Shown here in pieces: positions 8,832 through 17,884 of a stretch of 24,661 nucleotides of DNA. Made by a program: the position numbers and the translations under genes. Origin of the DNA: Chara braunii. Lineage: Eukaryota; Streptophyta; Charophyceae; Charales; Characeae. Within the stretch, counting starts at the first letter, position 1. Each line of letters starts with the position of its first letter. The stretch covers positions 2,836,521 through 2,861,181 of the forward strand of contig BFEA01000025.1 of the NCBI GenBank assembly GCA_003427395.1. Reading direction: 5' to 3'. Below the pieces are notes generated by a model, which was given only the letters and a program-made list of their open reading frames with translations, did no database searches and was not told the origin of the DNA.

Positions 8832-10260
8832 GACCGCGAAAGTAGTGCCTACTTGCACTTCTTTTAACACTAGTTGAAGCACGGGCTGGGCTTCTTGTGG
8901 CGCCAGCCCTCCCACGCGTTGGTGACACCTAATATGGCCACCCAACAGGGTATTAGATTCAGCCTCCCCTTTCCCTGAAAGCACGAGGAGGCGACTGCTC
9001 CTAGCTTCAAGACCCCCTACCCTCTAGGAAGTGGTCTGGAATACCCCTCCCCCTCGCCCGAACACATTGTTCAGGACTCAGAAGTTGGGTTGGCTCCACC
9101 GCAACAGCATGGTATCCCCCCACATAAGCGGTCCGCTCCGAGTCGATAACAGGGCCGGCCCCTAAGGCAACGAACCCCCGCCTCGGATGCCTCATAGAGA
9201 GAAGAAGCCTAGACCGTAGGTGCAGACGACCNCTCTATGCCTTCCCGGCTAAGGGGCGACTTAGACGAATTGAGAAGAGAAAAAGGTAAGATATTTTGGA
9301 TGCGCATAGAAGGATAGTGGTCGTTCGGGATAGAATGGGGAAATCCTTGGGAAGATACTAAGGTGTTTCCTTGTCTTCTTTCCTTTTAATTTTCCCACGG
9401 CCTTCATTCTTCCGGCACCCGTCCGTTCGCACTCCCGTTATTATTTTTGTTCCTCCTCTTTTCTGTCACATGCATTCAGGTTGAGTGAGAGAGAGGTAAG
9501 CATCCCTATTATTATCTCGAACAAACAATGCTGATTCCTTCTCACATGCATCCCCCAACCTACCTGCACAATCAAGAAAAGAAACAATCAAGAGATTCAT
9601 TCATCCCTCAAACAAGTAAGCCATTTCTCCACACGCATGACATCACACTCTCACTCTACCCTTTCCCCTGAATTCAAAGCAAGGTCATGCAAGGTGTGGG
9701 TTCACGCGGGTGTGCAAAGGAGCTGAGTCACACTGACTTTGAGTGAATTTGTTGAAGGCTCACTCAAGAAAGCCAAGTATTTGCTGAAAAACGTTCGGCC
9801 GCAAAACTCTCGTTGTGGCCACTCACAAGGATGGGTCACACCCTCCTTCAATCGCCACCTCTGACTCAGGCGCCGCCACCAACACAGAAGCGAGCCCGCC
9901 GTTGAGGAGGGCGTCACACTCTCAAACCCCACAGCCTCAATGTCACACCTCTCACCAAAGACAGCACCGATTCAACCCACCAAATACCAAGCCAGGCCAC
10001 CACCTGCCTGCCGCAATACTTGGTGGTCTCGGACCCAATCCCCGCTTACTCAGTGTGCCGCAAAAAAAAACAACAGCGGCCTTAACAGTCCTTACAGGTA
10101 CCGCGTGCCGCAACATCCTCAACAAGACGATCGCCACACCCTTTCTATTACAAAGTGCACTTCCACCTTGGCGGTATCGTTCCTGCGGCAACGTTCAACC
10201 CCCCTTCTCGCAGTCCTGTGCAAAATATTGTTGCCACACAATCCAGTAGCACCCGCGCCG

Positions 10261-10430
10261 TACCGCCAAGAAAATCGGTGTTGCCGCTGCAAAAATTCGG
10301 CAGCGCTTCCGCTGTACCGCCAAGAAAACCAGCGCTGCCGCCGCACAATTTCGGCAGCGCTTCCGCCGTATCGCCAAGAAACCAGCACTACCGCCGCACC
10401 GTTTCGGCAGCGCTTCCGCCGTACCGCCCA
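10261..10430. repeat. 54-bp tandem repeat array in 3' LTR
   Basis: Units at 10261-10314, 10315-10368 and 10369-10421 (one base shorter), plus a partial fourth, each begin TACCGCCAAGAAA or TATCGCCAAGAAA and end CAGCGCTTCCGCCG or similar. The period equals 18 codons, so open frames appear on both strands. This alone does not make it coding. Confidence 0.9.
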
Positions 10431-10662
10431 ATCCAGCAGCAGCCTCAAGGCTAAGGCTTCCCCACAGCCCGCAACACGACATGGAAGGTGGGGCAAGAAG
10501 CTCCTAGCCTTTAGCTATGGTTGCCTCCTCCTTCCTCCAAGTGCTACTGCAGACCTCCAACACTTCGCCTCATCACACCAGCAGCCAGCCAGCCAACATC
10601 TACTCAAGTAGAATGCCCCAGCAGCATTGCCACAAGTGTGAGGATGCTGGGTGGCAGGCTAG

Positions 10663-10670
10663 CTTTTATA
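10663..10670 (-). promoter_or_regulatory. Putative TATA box of the LTR promoter (3' LTR copy)
   Basis: TATAAAAG on the minus strand, in context CTATAAAAGC, matches the TATA consensus well. It would place transcription start near 10635 and leave about 390 bp or more of U3 to its right. A second, weaker TATAAAG lies near 7010. There is no direct evidence of transcription. Confidence 0.4.
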
Positions 10671-10868
10671 GTTGGCTGAAGGCTGAGGGCAGCTACTTTG
10701 CCCCCAGCCAAATCTCGGAACAAAGCCTGGCCCTGGATCAAAATCGCGATCAAGGGCCAGAAAACTTGATATTCCCCTAGGGGAACCAAGTCCTAAACAT
10801 TGGCGGTGCATCTGGCCTTCGCCCGCGGCCAAACGCAGCCCCGAAACGGCTGTACCAAGCCTTTTTCC

Positions 10869-10896
10869 AGCAGACTGTTGAAACCAACAGTCTGCT
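10869..10896. other. Perfect 12-bp hairpin near the LTR outer end
   Basis: AGCAGACTGTTG (10869-10880) and CAACAGTCTGCT (10885-10896) flank an AAAC loop. It is identical in the right LTR (24508-24535). Confidence 0.85.
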
Positions 10897-10906
10897 ATCT
10901 ATCCAT

Positions 10907-10938
10907 GGTCCAGATGCTTCTAAACTTGCATCTGGACC
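10907..10938. other. Perfect 11-bp hairpin next to the previous one
   Basis: GGTCCAGATGC (10907-10917) and GCATCTGGACC (10928-10938) flank a 10-nt loop. It lies 10 bp from the preceding hairpin and is repeated at 24546-24577. Confidence 0.85.
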
Positions 10939-11022
10939 GAGGCCGGGGCTAGATCCGAGACCGTTTCCCCCCCTTTTTTTTTCTAACTTCTTCCCCCTTT
11001 TTTTTTTTTTTTCATTTCCCCC

Positions 11023-11757
11023 NNNNNNNNNNNNNNNNNNNNNNNNNNNNNNNNNNNNNNNNNNNNNNNNNNNNNNNNNNNNNNNNNNNNNNNNNNNNNN
11101 NNNNNNNNNNNNNNNNNNNNNNNNNNNNNNNNNNNNNNNNNNNNNNNNNNNNNNNNNNNNNNNNNNNNNNNNNNNNNNNNNNNNNNNNNNNNNNNNNNNN
11201 NNNNNNNNNNNNNNNNNNNNNNNNNNNNNNNNNNNNNNNNNNNNNNNNNNNNNNNNNNNNNNNNNNNNNNNNNNNNNNNNNNNNNNNNNNNNNNNNNNNN
11301 NNNNNNNNNNNNNNNNNNNNNNNNNNNNNNNNNNNNNNNNNNNNNNNNNNNNNNNNNNNNNNNNNNNNNNNNNNNNNNNNNNNNNNNNNNNNNNNNNNNN
11401 NNNNNNNNNNNNNNNNNNNNNNNNNNNNNNNNNNNNNNNNNNNNNNNNNNNNNNNNNNNNNNNNNNNNNNNNNNNNNNNNNNNNNNNNNNNNNNNNNNNN
11501 NNNNNNNNNNNNNNNNNNNNNNNNNNNNNNNNNNNNNNNNNNNNNNNNNNNNNNNNNNNNNNNNNNNNNNNNNNNNNNNNNNNNNNNNNNNNNNNNNNNN
11601 NNNNNNNNNNNNNNNNNNNNNNNNNNNNNNNNNNNNNNNNNNNNNNNNNNNNNNNNNNNNNNNNNNNNNNNNNNNNNNNNNNNNNNNNNNNNNNNNNNNN
11701 NNNNNNNNNNNNNNNNNNNNNNNNNNNNNNNNNNNNNNNNNNNNNNNNNNNNNNNNN
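11023..11757. other. Assembly gap (735 N)
   Basis: Bounded on the left by a C/T homopolymer stretch and on the right by 30 T residues (11758-11787). The right end of the 3' LTR and the polypurine tract of the element may lie in or just beyond it. Confidence 0.98.
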
Positions 11758-11939
11758 TTTTTTTTTTTTTTTTTTTTTTTTTTTTTTCGAAAGAAGAAAA
11801 TTCGGCTATTTTTCGGCCTATGCATGTCATCCTCACGCAGGGGCCTTTTCACCCCGGCGCGGCTGATTTCAGCCACGCGATCTCGAAGATCATACGGCCA
11901 GAAATCGGCCGCACCCCTAGTCAATTCGCAGGCTGCTCC

Positions 11940-12035
11940 AAAAGGAGCTAGCCCGGTAGTGCAGGTTGTTAGGTTCGATCCCCATGTCAGCAGGGTAATA
12001 ATCTGGCGACGGTACCTACTGGGCTAGCTCCTTTT
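11940..12035. repeat. Inverted repeat with 20-bp arms (small fold-back element?)
   Basis: AAAAGGAGCTAGCCCGGTAG (11940-11959) pairs at 19 of 20 positions with the reverse complement of 12016-12035. The 56-bp interior contains GGTTCGATCC, which resembles an RNA polymerase III B box, but no tRNA fold is possible. Confidence 0.75.
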
Positions 12036-12855
12036 CACATCAGAAAAGGAGCGGCCCTTCTATATGAAGGGGTCCTCTTGCCCAGCAGGCACCTTGCTAA
12101 CGCCTAGCAGGCTATGCCTGCTAAGCCGGCTTGCTGCCATGGCTGGCAGGCGGGGTCGGCGGCCGACAACTTTAACAGCTGCCGTACTTAGCCGGCCTCG
12201 ACGCCTTCGCCCCCGGGTCCTTGCCGCAAAAGCCGTATGGACCCCCTAAGCCATCCCTCCACGCCGCGGTCCATCTTGTCGCGGCGACCCCTTCTTGGCC
12301 CGCTTAGACCCTGAATCGCGCGGCTGTTAAGCCGCGCAACCTTATTATAGGTAGAGTAGGCTCAACTTTAGTTTCCCCACGATCGCACACCAGTGCGGCC
12401 TCGTCGAAACCCGCGGACGACAGTGCCGACCCCCGTTATCCCGCACGGATGTCGGTGTCGTCCTTCGTCCACGACGTCAGGTTCAAAACGTTCAAGTCTT
12501 TCAGTCATAGCGCTGGTCTGGATAACCTCTGGCAACGTCAATTTCATCAAGTCTTCTAATTAAGTGAGAAGGTCAGACAGCGTCCGATGTTGAAAAATAC
12601 GGGCAGATACCCTTGTCACGGTTTCTGCCCCGACAGCATTCCCGGGCCCCATTGAACGACTTCCACGTCGTTCACGTGGTTGGTGCTCTCAATATGAAAT
12701 CTTGCAGATACTTCTCTTAGTATCCTTCAATCTTAATAAAATCACAGATACTATAACAACGGATATTCGAAAAAACAGACTCCTTACTATTAAACGAGTT
12801 ATACCCTCGAAGCCAAAATTCACAATCATTCTGCATTCATCGGATCGGTACCTGA

Positions 12856-12920
12856 TTCAGCCCCTGGAAGCCCAAAATTCGAAACTCAGGCCCAAATTCA
12901 GCCCCTGGAAGCCCAAAATT
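12856..12920. repeat. 24-bp direct repeat, period 41 bp
   Basis: TTCAGCCCCTGGAAGCCCAA plus AATT occurs at 12856-12879 and 12897-12920 without mismatch. The intervening sequence is a partial copy (AGGCCCAAATTC). Confidence 0.85.
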
Positions 12921-14241
12921 TAAAGGACCTTATTCTAATGGTTCTGGCTAACAAAACTCATTCGGTTGGAAATCATTATTTTAATCATCTGGGCAAACAA
13001 CCATTACTGCCGNGAATTTAACCCGGGTCTCTCATGTAAATGGGGATGCATCCACAACACTTCAACACACTCACGTGTTGCCAGGAGTTTAACCTGGACC
13101 TCCCACGTAACACAAGGATACTCGTACTATTCTACAGTCACGGTTGTCGNGGATAATAATAGCAAGGCTCCGGTGTTCCACCATCCCTTCTGGAAGACCC
13201 GTATTAACCTTCCGCTAATTCCCAGAATGAGCCAGGAATAACCCCTGATAGGTCTCCATAACCCAGCCTATGATAATCGTTCAGACATAATCTGAACTAG
13301 CCATCCAATACAAGAACCCATTATTTAAGTCCTTTACCCGAGTTTCATAACCCATCCGATTGTGCAATTTTACAAATACCTATGATTTTTACGTCTTAGT
13401 ATCCCCGAATTCCATGNGANTGCGTCGAGGAGTGGTGTAATCCTCCGCAAAGGATAACATCCCGACATCAAGCCCCGCTTTAGATCCGGGCCTCACCACA
13501 TTCCCCCCGATTCCAGTATTGCAACTCTGTTAATGCCAGGCCTACAGTGCGAGACAACCCCATCCATATAATCCAAGTTGGTCAGACGAGGATCATAAGG
13601 ACACGGCGACCCTGCATATCACAAGGATAGACGACCAACCCTACCCCTGTGATGAGCAACGGTCGCTCCCCACCGTNGGCGGAGTCTCAACAGGATTACG
13701 ACACCATCCTCCTTTTCGGTGATAGTGTAGCCATCGTCCTTTTTCAAGGAAAATGACATCATCTCGTTGTGGACCAGGAACCAAGTTCCGGCACGAGCCT
13801 CACTACCACCTACAAGNCTCACATCTTTCAGGAATATGAGGACACAATAAAAACTAGGTATTACATATAACTTATTATATTTATTAAACCATGTGCCTAC
13901 AGAACGAACACTTATCGTTCAGGAAGCCACATGTTATACGCTAAGTCATAACTTTGCGCAAATGATTCACACCCATCCTTCATAAGCAAAACACATTTAA
14001 CATAAGAAATAAAAGAAATGCATGCTCAGAGAATCATTTTTACAGGGTTTGAAAAATCATTGTGCACATTAATTATATTATTCGAAAACGAAGAATAATG
14101 ACAAAAATGACGTCAACAAATAATTCATTACAAGTCCATACGTGTCTGTCCATTACATGGAAAATATATCTTATAAATACTTAATCATAAAATCAAGTTA
14201 GCTAGAGGTATCAATGTCTGTTAAGAAAAGTAAGGCATTAT

Positions 14242-15777
14242 TTAGTCCCTATGAACAAACTTCTTCAAGCGTGAGCCCGAAACCCAATCTCGCCCACGTG
14301 CTCCATCCATCTCCTCAATCTCGTATGCTCCATGTTCCGTTTTCTTAATAATACGATATGGCCCCATCCATCGATTATCTAATTTCCTCGACCACTGTTT
14401 TTCAAGAGAAGAGTCATAGAGGAGCAAAATATCCCCAACTTCCAACGACTCCTTTCTAACCCGGGGTTGCTTATCCCATCTAACTTTGTCCGCCCGTCTG
14501 CTGTCCGCAGTTGAAGCAGCAGCCTCTACAACTCTTTCCTCAGTCGCCTTTATTTGTCTGGCCCTTAGGTCTAACAACTCTTCTGTAGAAAGCATGACCT
14601 TCATATCCTGTTTTTGCCATGTGGTCAGGAAACTCTCGATTGGAAATGTAGCATGTTGTCCAAACCATAACGTAACCGGAGCATACCCAGTATTTCGTTT
14701 CACAGTTATATTTTCAACAAATATGGCAGCTCTGAGATAGACGGGCCATGTTGACGACTTGCCAGCACACCATTTGGCTAGCAAATTAGTCAAGGTGGCG
14801 TGCCCACGTTCGACCGGAGCATTAGCTTGAGGATGTGCTCTAGTGGTGTAACTATAGTTCACTCCCAGTCTTTTTAGGAGAGCCTGAACCTCTTCTGCCC
14901 GAAAATCGCCGCCTCGATCTATCATAAATTCCCGAACAAATGAATACCGAAGGTAGAACTCTTCGATACACTCTGCCAAAATCTTCCCGGTTCGCTCACG
15001 GATTGCACGCCCATCGACGAACCCGGTAAGATTGTCTCTTGCATCAAAAATATACTCTTACCCATTGAGCCCGGGTGGCATAACAACCAGGTCGAGGTGC
15101 AGAACCGCCCTTGACTCAACCACGTATCGTGAATTAAGTGGTTCAGCGCAACGGAGATTTGAACGTTTCTGACAAGGGACGCACAAGTTACAGAATTCCA
15201 CCACCATTTTACCCATACCATCCCAAAAATAGAGATGTTGGATCTTTCTTAATGTTGCTCGTGCGGACCGATGCCCACCTGTCACTCCATCATGTAGAGT
15301 CGCAACCACATCCAACTGTCTGGGAACCCCACACACCACTCTCTTAGGCATTCCATCGTTAGACTTCTTGAAAAGATGCCCCTGTCGAACGACAAAATCC
15401 TTTGCCTTCTCTCTTATTTCTGGCTCTATCTCTGCCTCGTTCAGATCCCCATTCAACCAAAGCCCAATCTTCTTATAGATCCCATCATATTCCTCCTGAC
15501 GAAAGGCTTCTTTGATCTCACTGCCTTCCCCTTCTTTCAACATTAGCTTACCGTGATCTTCTTGTATCAACGAATTAACCAGGAATACCATGCCCCCGGA
15601 GATCCTGAGGACTTCGTCGCCTTGCTCATGTCCAACTTCAATCGTAAGGGCTTCTTTCGAAAGTTGTACTGGGTCAGACAATGCCAACCTCATCATTTGT
15701 TCCGCGGACCGTTCGCCCCAGGGATCCTCCTCAGTAAAGGGCTCTCTCATCACAAGTTTGAACGCTTCTGATAACAA
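14242..15777 (-). pseudogene. Ty3/gypsy integrase, one in-frame stop
   Basis: Integrase inserts the cDNA copy into the genome. One frame runs to 14242 with a single TAA at 15060-15058. The N-terminal zinc domain fits HHCC: H-x6-H, then 29 residues, then C-x2-C (CVPC). The catalytic core is complete: Asp in LHLDLVVMP (codon 15093-15091), Asp in MIDRGGDF (14919-14917) and Glu in NAPVERGH (14811-14809). That gives 57 residues between the first two, counting the stop codon, and 35 between the last two, the canonical D,D35E. The C-terminal part has RWMGPYRII, the GPY/F module of Ty3/gypsy integrases, and ends SRLKKFVHRD with no chromodomain. The stop lies between the first catalytic Asp and the conserved YIFDARDNLTG segment, so no full protein can be made. 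A frame change near 15830 joins it to RNase H. Confidence 0.93.
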
Positions 15778-17441
15778 CTCGGAGAACTCCAGATAGACTT
15801 CCCAGGTCGGGACGAAGCATTGTTAATATACTCCCAAANATTGATACTCAACTGNTGCTCGTCTGTTTCCAGAAATCCATCCACAGGAACAAAGTCTTCT
15901 GCTCGATCTTTCGAGGAGTCCCACTCGATCCGACTCAATCCATCGGCTCGATTTTGCGTCCCCACAATACGCTCGATCTTGAAATCGAACATCCAGATAT
16001 AGATCAACCATCGAGCAATAGTTGGATCCGAGGGAGAATAATTCTTCAGTGACTGCGCCAGGGCAGTCGAATCCACCCGCAGGACGAACCGTCTCCCAAA
16101 CACGTAGTTTCGGAAGATCCTGAAACAATGAAGCACTGCAAGGGTTTCCTTCCTAAATTGAGAATATTTCCTTTCCGCCTCATTCAGCGTTCGACTCTCA
16201 AATCTCAATGGCCTTTCTCGCCCTTCTCCATCCTTTTGGATGAGGACACCACCCAATGTGGGGCCTGCATCCGTTTCAACCACAAAGGGCCGATTCGGGT
16301 CATTGTCAAAGNCTGGAACCCCCAGGATCAATCCTCCTTCTCGAAATTGTGCCTTGATATCGTCAACTGCCGCCTGCTGCTTTGGACCNCATTCCCATTC
16401 CTGATTTTTACGCACCAACTTCCGTAGGTGCTCNACCCTTGCTGCGAACTTGNGAATGAAGATGCGNCANAATCCGCAAGTCNCCAAGAAACTNCGCACA
16501 TNAGTGATGGACTTAAGNGGAGTCGGCCATTCCAGAATCTTGTTTGTCTTCTTGGAATCTGGCCGACGGNCCTTCTCATCGCACAGGAAGCCNAAGATAG
16601 TCGCCTCACACATACAATGCCGAGATTTGACACCGCTGNCGGTGAGGTTGTACTCCTTTAACTTTGATAGGACCTTCTCCACNTTACGAACGTGCTCCCA
16701 AACAAACTTTCGAACGCCTGGCAGCACCTCCGTCTCGTCCTTGACACGTGGCCCAGGTATGGCCAGATCATCNATATAAGGTGAGGTCACGTCCGGACAA
16801 AGTGNNTGCATGACTCTCATCATATATCTCTGAACAATTGCTACGGCGTTCGTCCATCCTNNANGCGCNGCACANATATGAATTAATCCCCTCGGCGTAT
16901 GCATGNCCGTCATCGGCCTGTCTGCCGTATAGAGAGGGAATTGATCATATCNTGAGTACAAGTCGATGAGAGTGATGATAGGTCTNCCTGCGCACGACTC
17001 AGACANCTGATCGGCATGTGGAAGTCCTCNGGCATCANGAACCGTCACCGAGTTNAGCTTNTGCAAGTTCTGCACNCATCGCAATANGCCANTTGGCTNG
17101 ATAAAACAAAACCAGNGAGACNCATATGGTCCATATGAGTAATCCGCGACCTTTGTCCGAATTTTGNCGTCCAGNTATTCGACAATTCTACGATGANCAT
17201 CTGGATTNGGATAACGCGGGNCTCGTATGTTCCACGACTCGTGAGGTACCGTATNAATCCTGATCATTGGAATCATGTCAACGTCAAGCCTCCCTCGCTC
17301 ATCATCATCGAAGGCATAAGCCAAATGGGTTTTCTTCATGACACTGANAAGGAAGTCCACCTCCTTTTCAGTAAGCGACCCTTCCTCTCCAATGATCATA
17401 TTCTTAATCCTCTCCTCCGTCAATCGACATGGCGCCTTCAT
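15778..17441 (-). pseudogene. Reverse transcriptase and RNase H region of pol
   Basis: Makes cDNA from element RNA and removes the RNA strand. The frame starts in practice inside the 77-bp duplication and stays open to 15750, with many codons uncertain because of single Ns. The reverse transcriptase part has VADYSYGPY followed by WFCF, the first catalytic Asp in LIDLYS (residue 160 counting from 17441) and the active-site Y-x-DD with DD at 224-225 (16772-16767; x is Ile or Met because of an N). RNase H has a plausible DEDD set: Asp391 in VVETDAG, Glu432 in RKETLAVL, Asp457 in LRVDST and Asp500 in RADGLSR. The frame is lost near 15830, before the linker to integrase. The upstream join to protease is broken by the 77-bp duplication. 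These motifs place it firmly in Ty3/gypsy. Confidence 0.94.
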
Positions 17442-17530
17442 ACTTTTTTTCCTGACCCTTCCTCTCCAATGATCATATTCTTAATCCTCTCCTCCGTCAA
17501 TCGACATGGCGCCTTCATACTTTTTTTCCT
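17377..17530. repeat. Perfect 77-bp tandem duplication within pol
   Basis: Unit 1 (17377-17453) and unit 2 (17454-17530) are identical. Since 77 is not a multiple of three, the duplication shifts the frame and creates the stop at about 17481 between protease and reverse transcriptase. Lack of any mismatch indicates a recent event or an assembly error. Confidence 0.95.
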
Positions 17531-17884
17531 TCCTCATGCTGATCCATTCTCTTTCTTCTTTATAATACACTTCTTCTTCTTGCGTGTTCTCACACTTTAT
17601 CACCTCGTAATAGCCACATACGGGGTCACACAAAACCACGATCAAAGTACCATCATGCTTATTGAAGATGATGGATTCTGATCGACAGAGAAAAACTCTG
17701 CCCAGCAACACGGCATGCTCAAACCTGGGTAGCACATAGAAATATGAACGGACTTTGACTTAACCAACTTGTATCGTCACGTCACTCGCCGTTCCGCAAA
17801 AGGGAGTTATCCCTCTTGCACCCACAAAAAATTCAGTATCCGCTCGATTGATGTTTAATCTCTTGAGGAAAGATATCACTCATC
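17531..17884 (-). pseudogene. Retropepsin remnant lacking its active-site segment
   Basis: The frame reads LNINRADTEFFVG, then ARGITPFCGTASDV, a TAA stop (17762-17760), then the flap-to-C-terminal part HAVLLGRVFLCRSES and IVVLCDPVCG. LLGR followed by a hydrophobic residue is the usual second half of a retroviral-type aspartic protease. The catalytic D-T/S-G triplet should lie some 20-30 residues before RADTEF, but I find no DTG or DSG in any of the three minus-strand frames between 17830 and 17990. The preceding Gag-side sequence (MTVKMSD) seems joined directly to the later part, as if a segment with the catalytic Asp was deleted. Assignment as protease rests on position and the C-terminal pattern. 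Confidence 0.75.

Larger units (their letters stand above)
6521..11022 (-). repeat. 3' LTR (left copy), at least 4,502 bp, truncated by a gap
   Basis: Nearly collinear with 20159-24661, with the offset changing from 13638 to 13639 at one indel near 6996. It starts TGTCGAGCGC on the plus strand, so on the element strand the LTR ends in the usual CA. Its other end is not visible because sequence stops in a C/T homopolymer stretch at the gap. The LTR holds a putative TATA box, nine or more hairpins, 54-bp repeats and an unidentified decayed reading frame. Divergence from the right copy is uneven: about 3% over the first 490 bp and none seen from 9669 to 11022. Confidence 0.93.
11758..14241 (-). 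other. Element 3' non-coding region (possibly including the outer end of the 3' LTR)
   Basis: About 2.5 kb between the gap and the end of the integrase frame. It opens with poly-T, then GC-rich DNA with several palindromes to about 12360, and becomes AT-rich after 13830. Perfect small stems occur at 12105-12123 (TAGCAGGC-tat-GCCTGCTA) and 12318-12337 (GCGCGGCT-gtta-AGCCGCGC). A nested pair at 13890-13933 combines CATGTG/CACATG outside with GAACGA/TCGTTC inside. No frame of convincing length or motif was found. The LTR edge and polypurine tract could not be located. Confidence 0.55.

Noticed and set aside
9940-10611. Plus-strand open frame of 223 codons in the LTR (also at 23579)
   Set aside because: It runs antisense to the element, spans the 54-bp repeats and shows no domain. 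Its identity in both LTRs follows from LTR identity, not selection.
10983-11924. Open frames of over 270 codons across the gap
   Set aside because: They consist almost wholly of undetermined residues through the N gap.
11972-11983. tRNA gene or tRNA-derived SINE suggested by GGTTCGATCC
   Set aside because: The A-box candidate is too close (about 20 nt), there is no T-stem partner and no cloverleaf; the surrounding inverted repeat explains the sequence.
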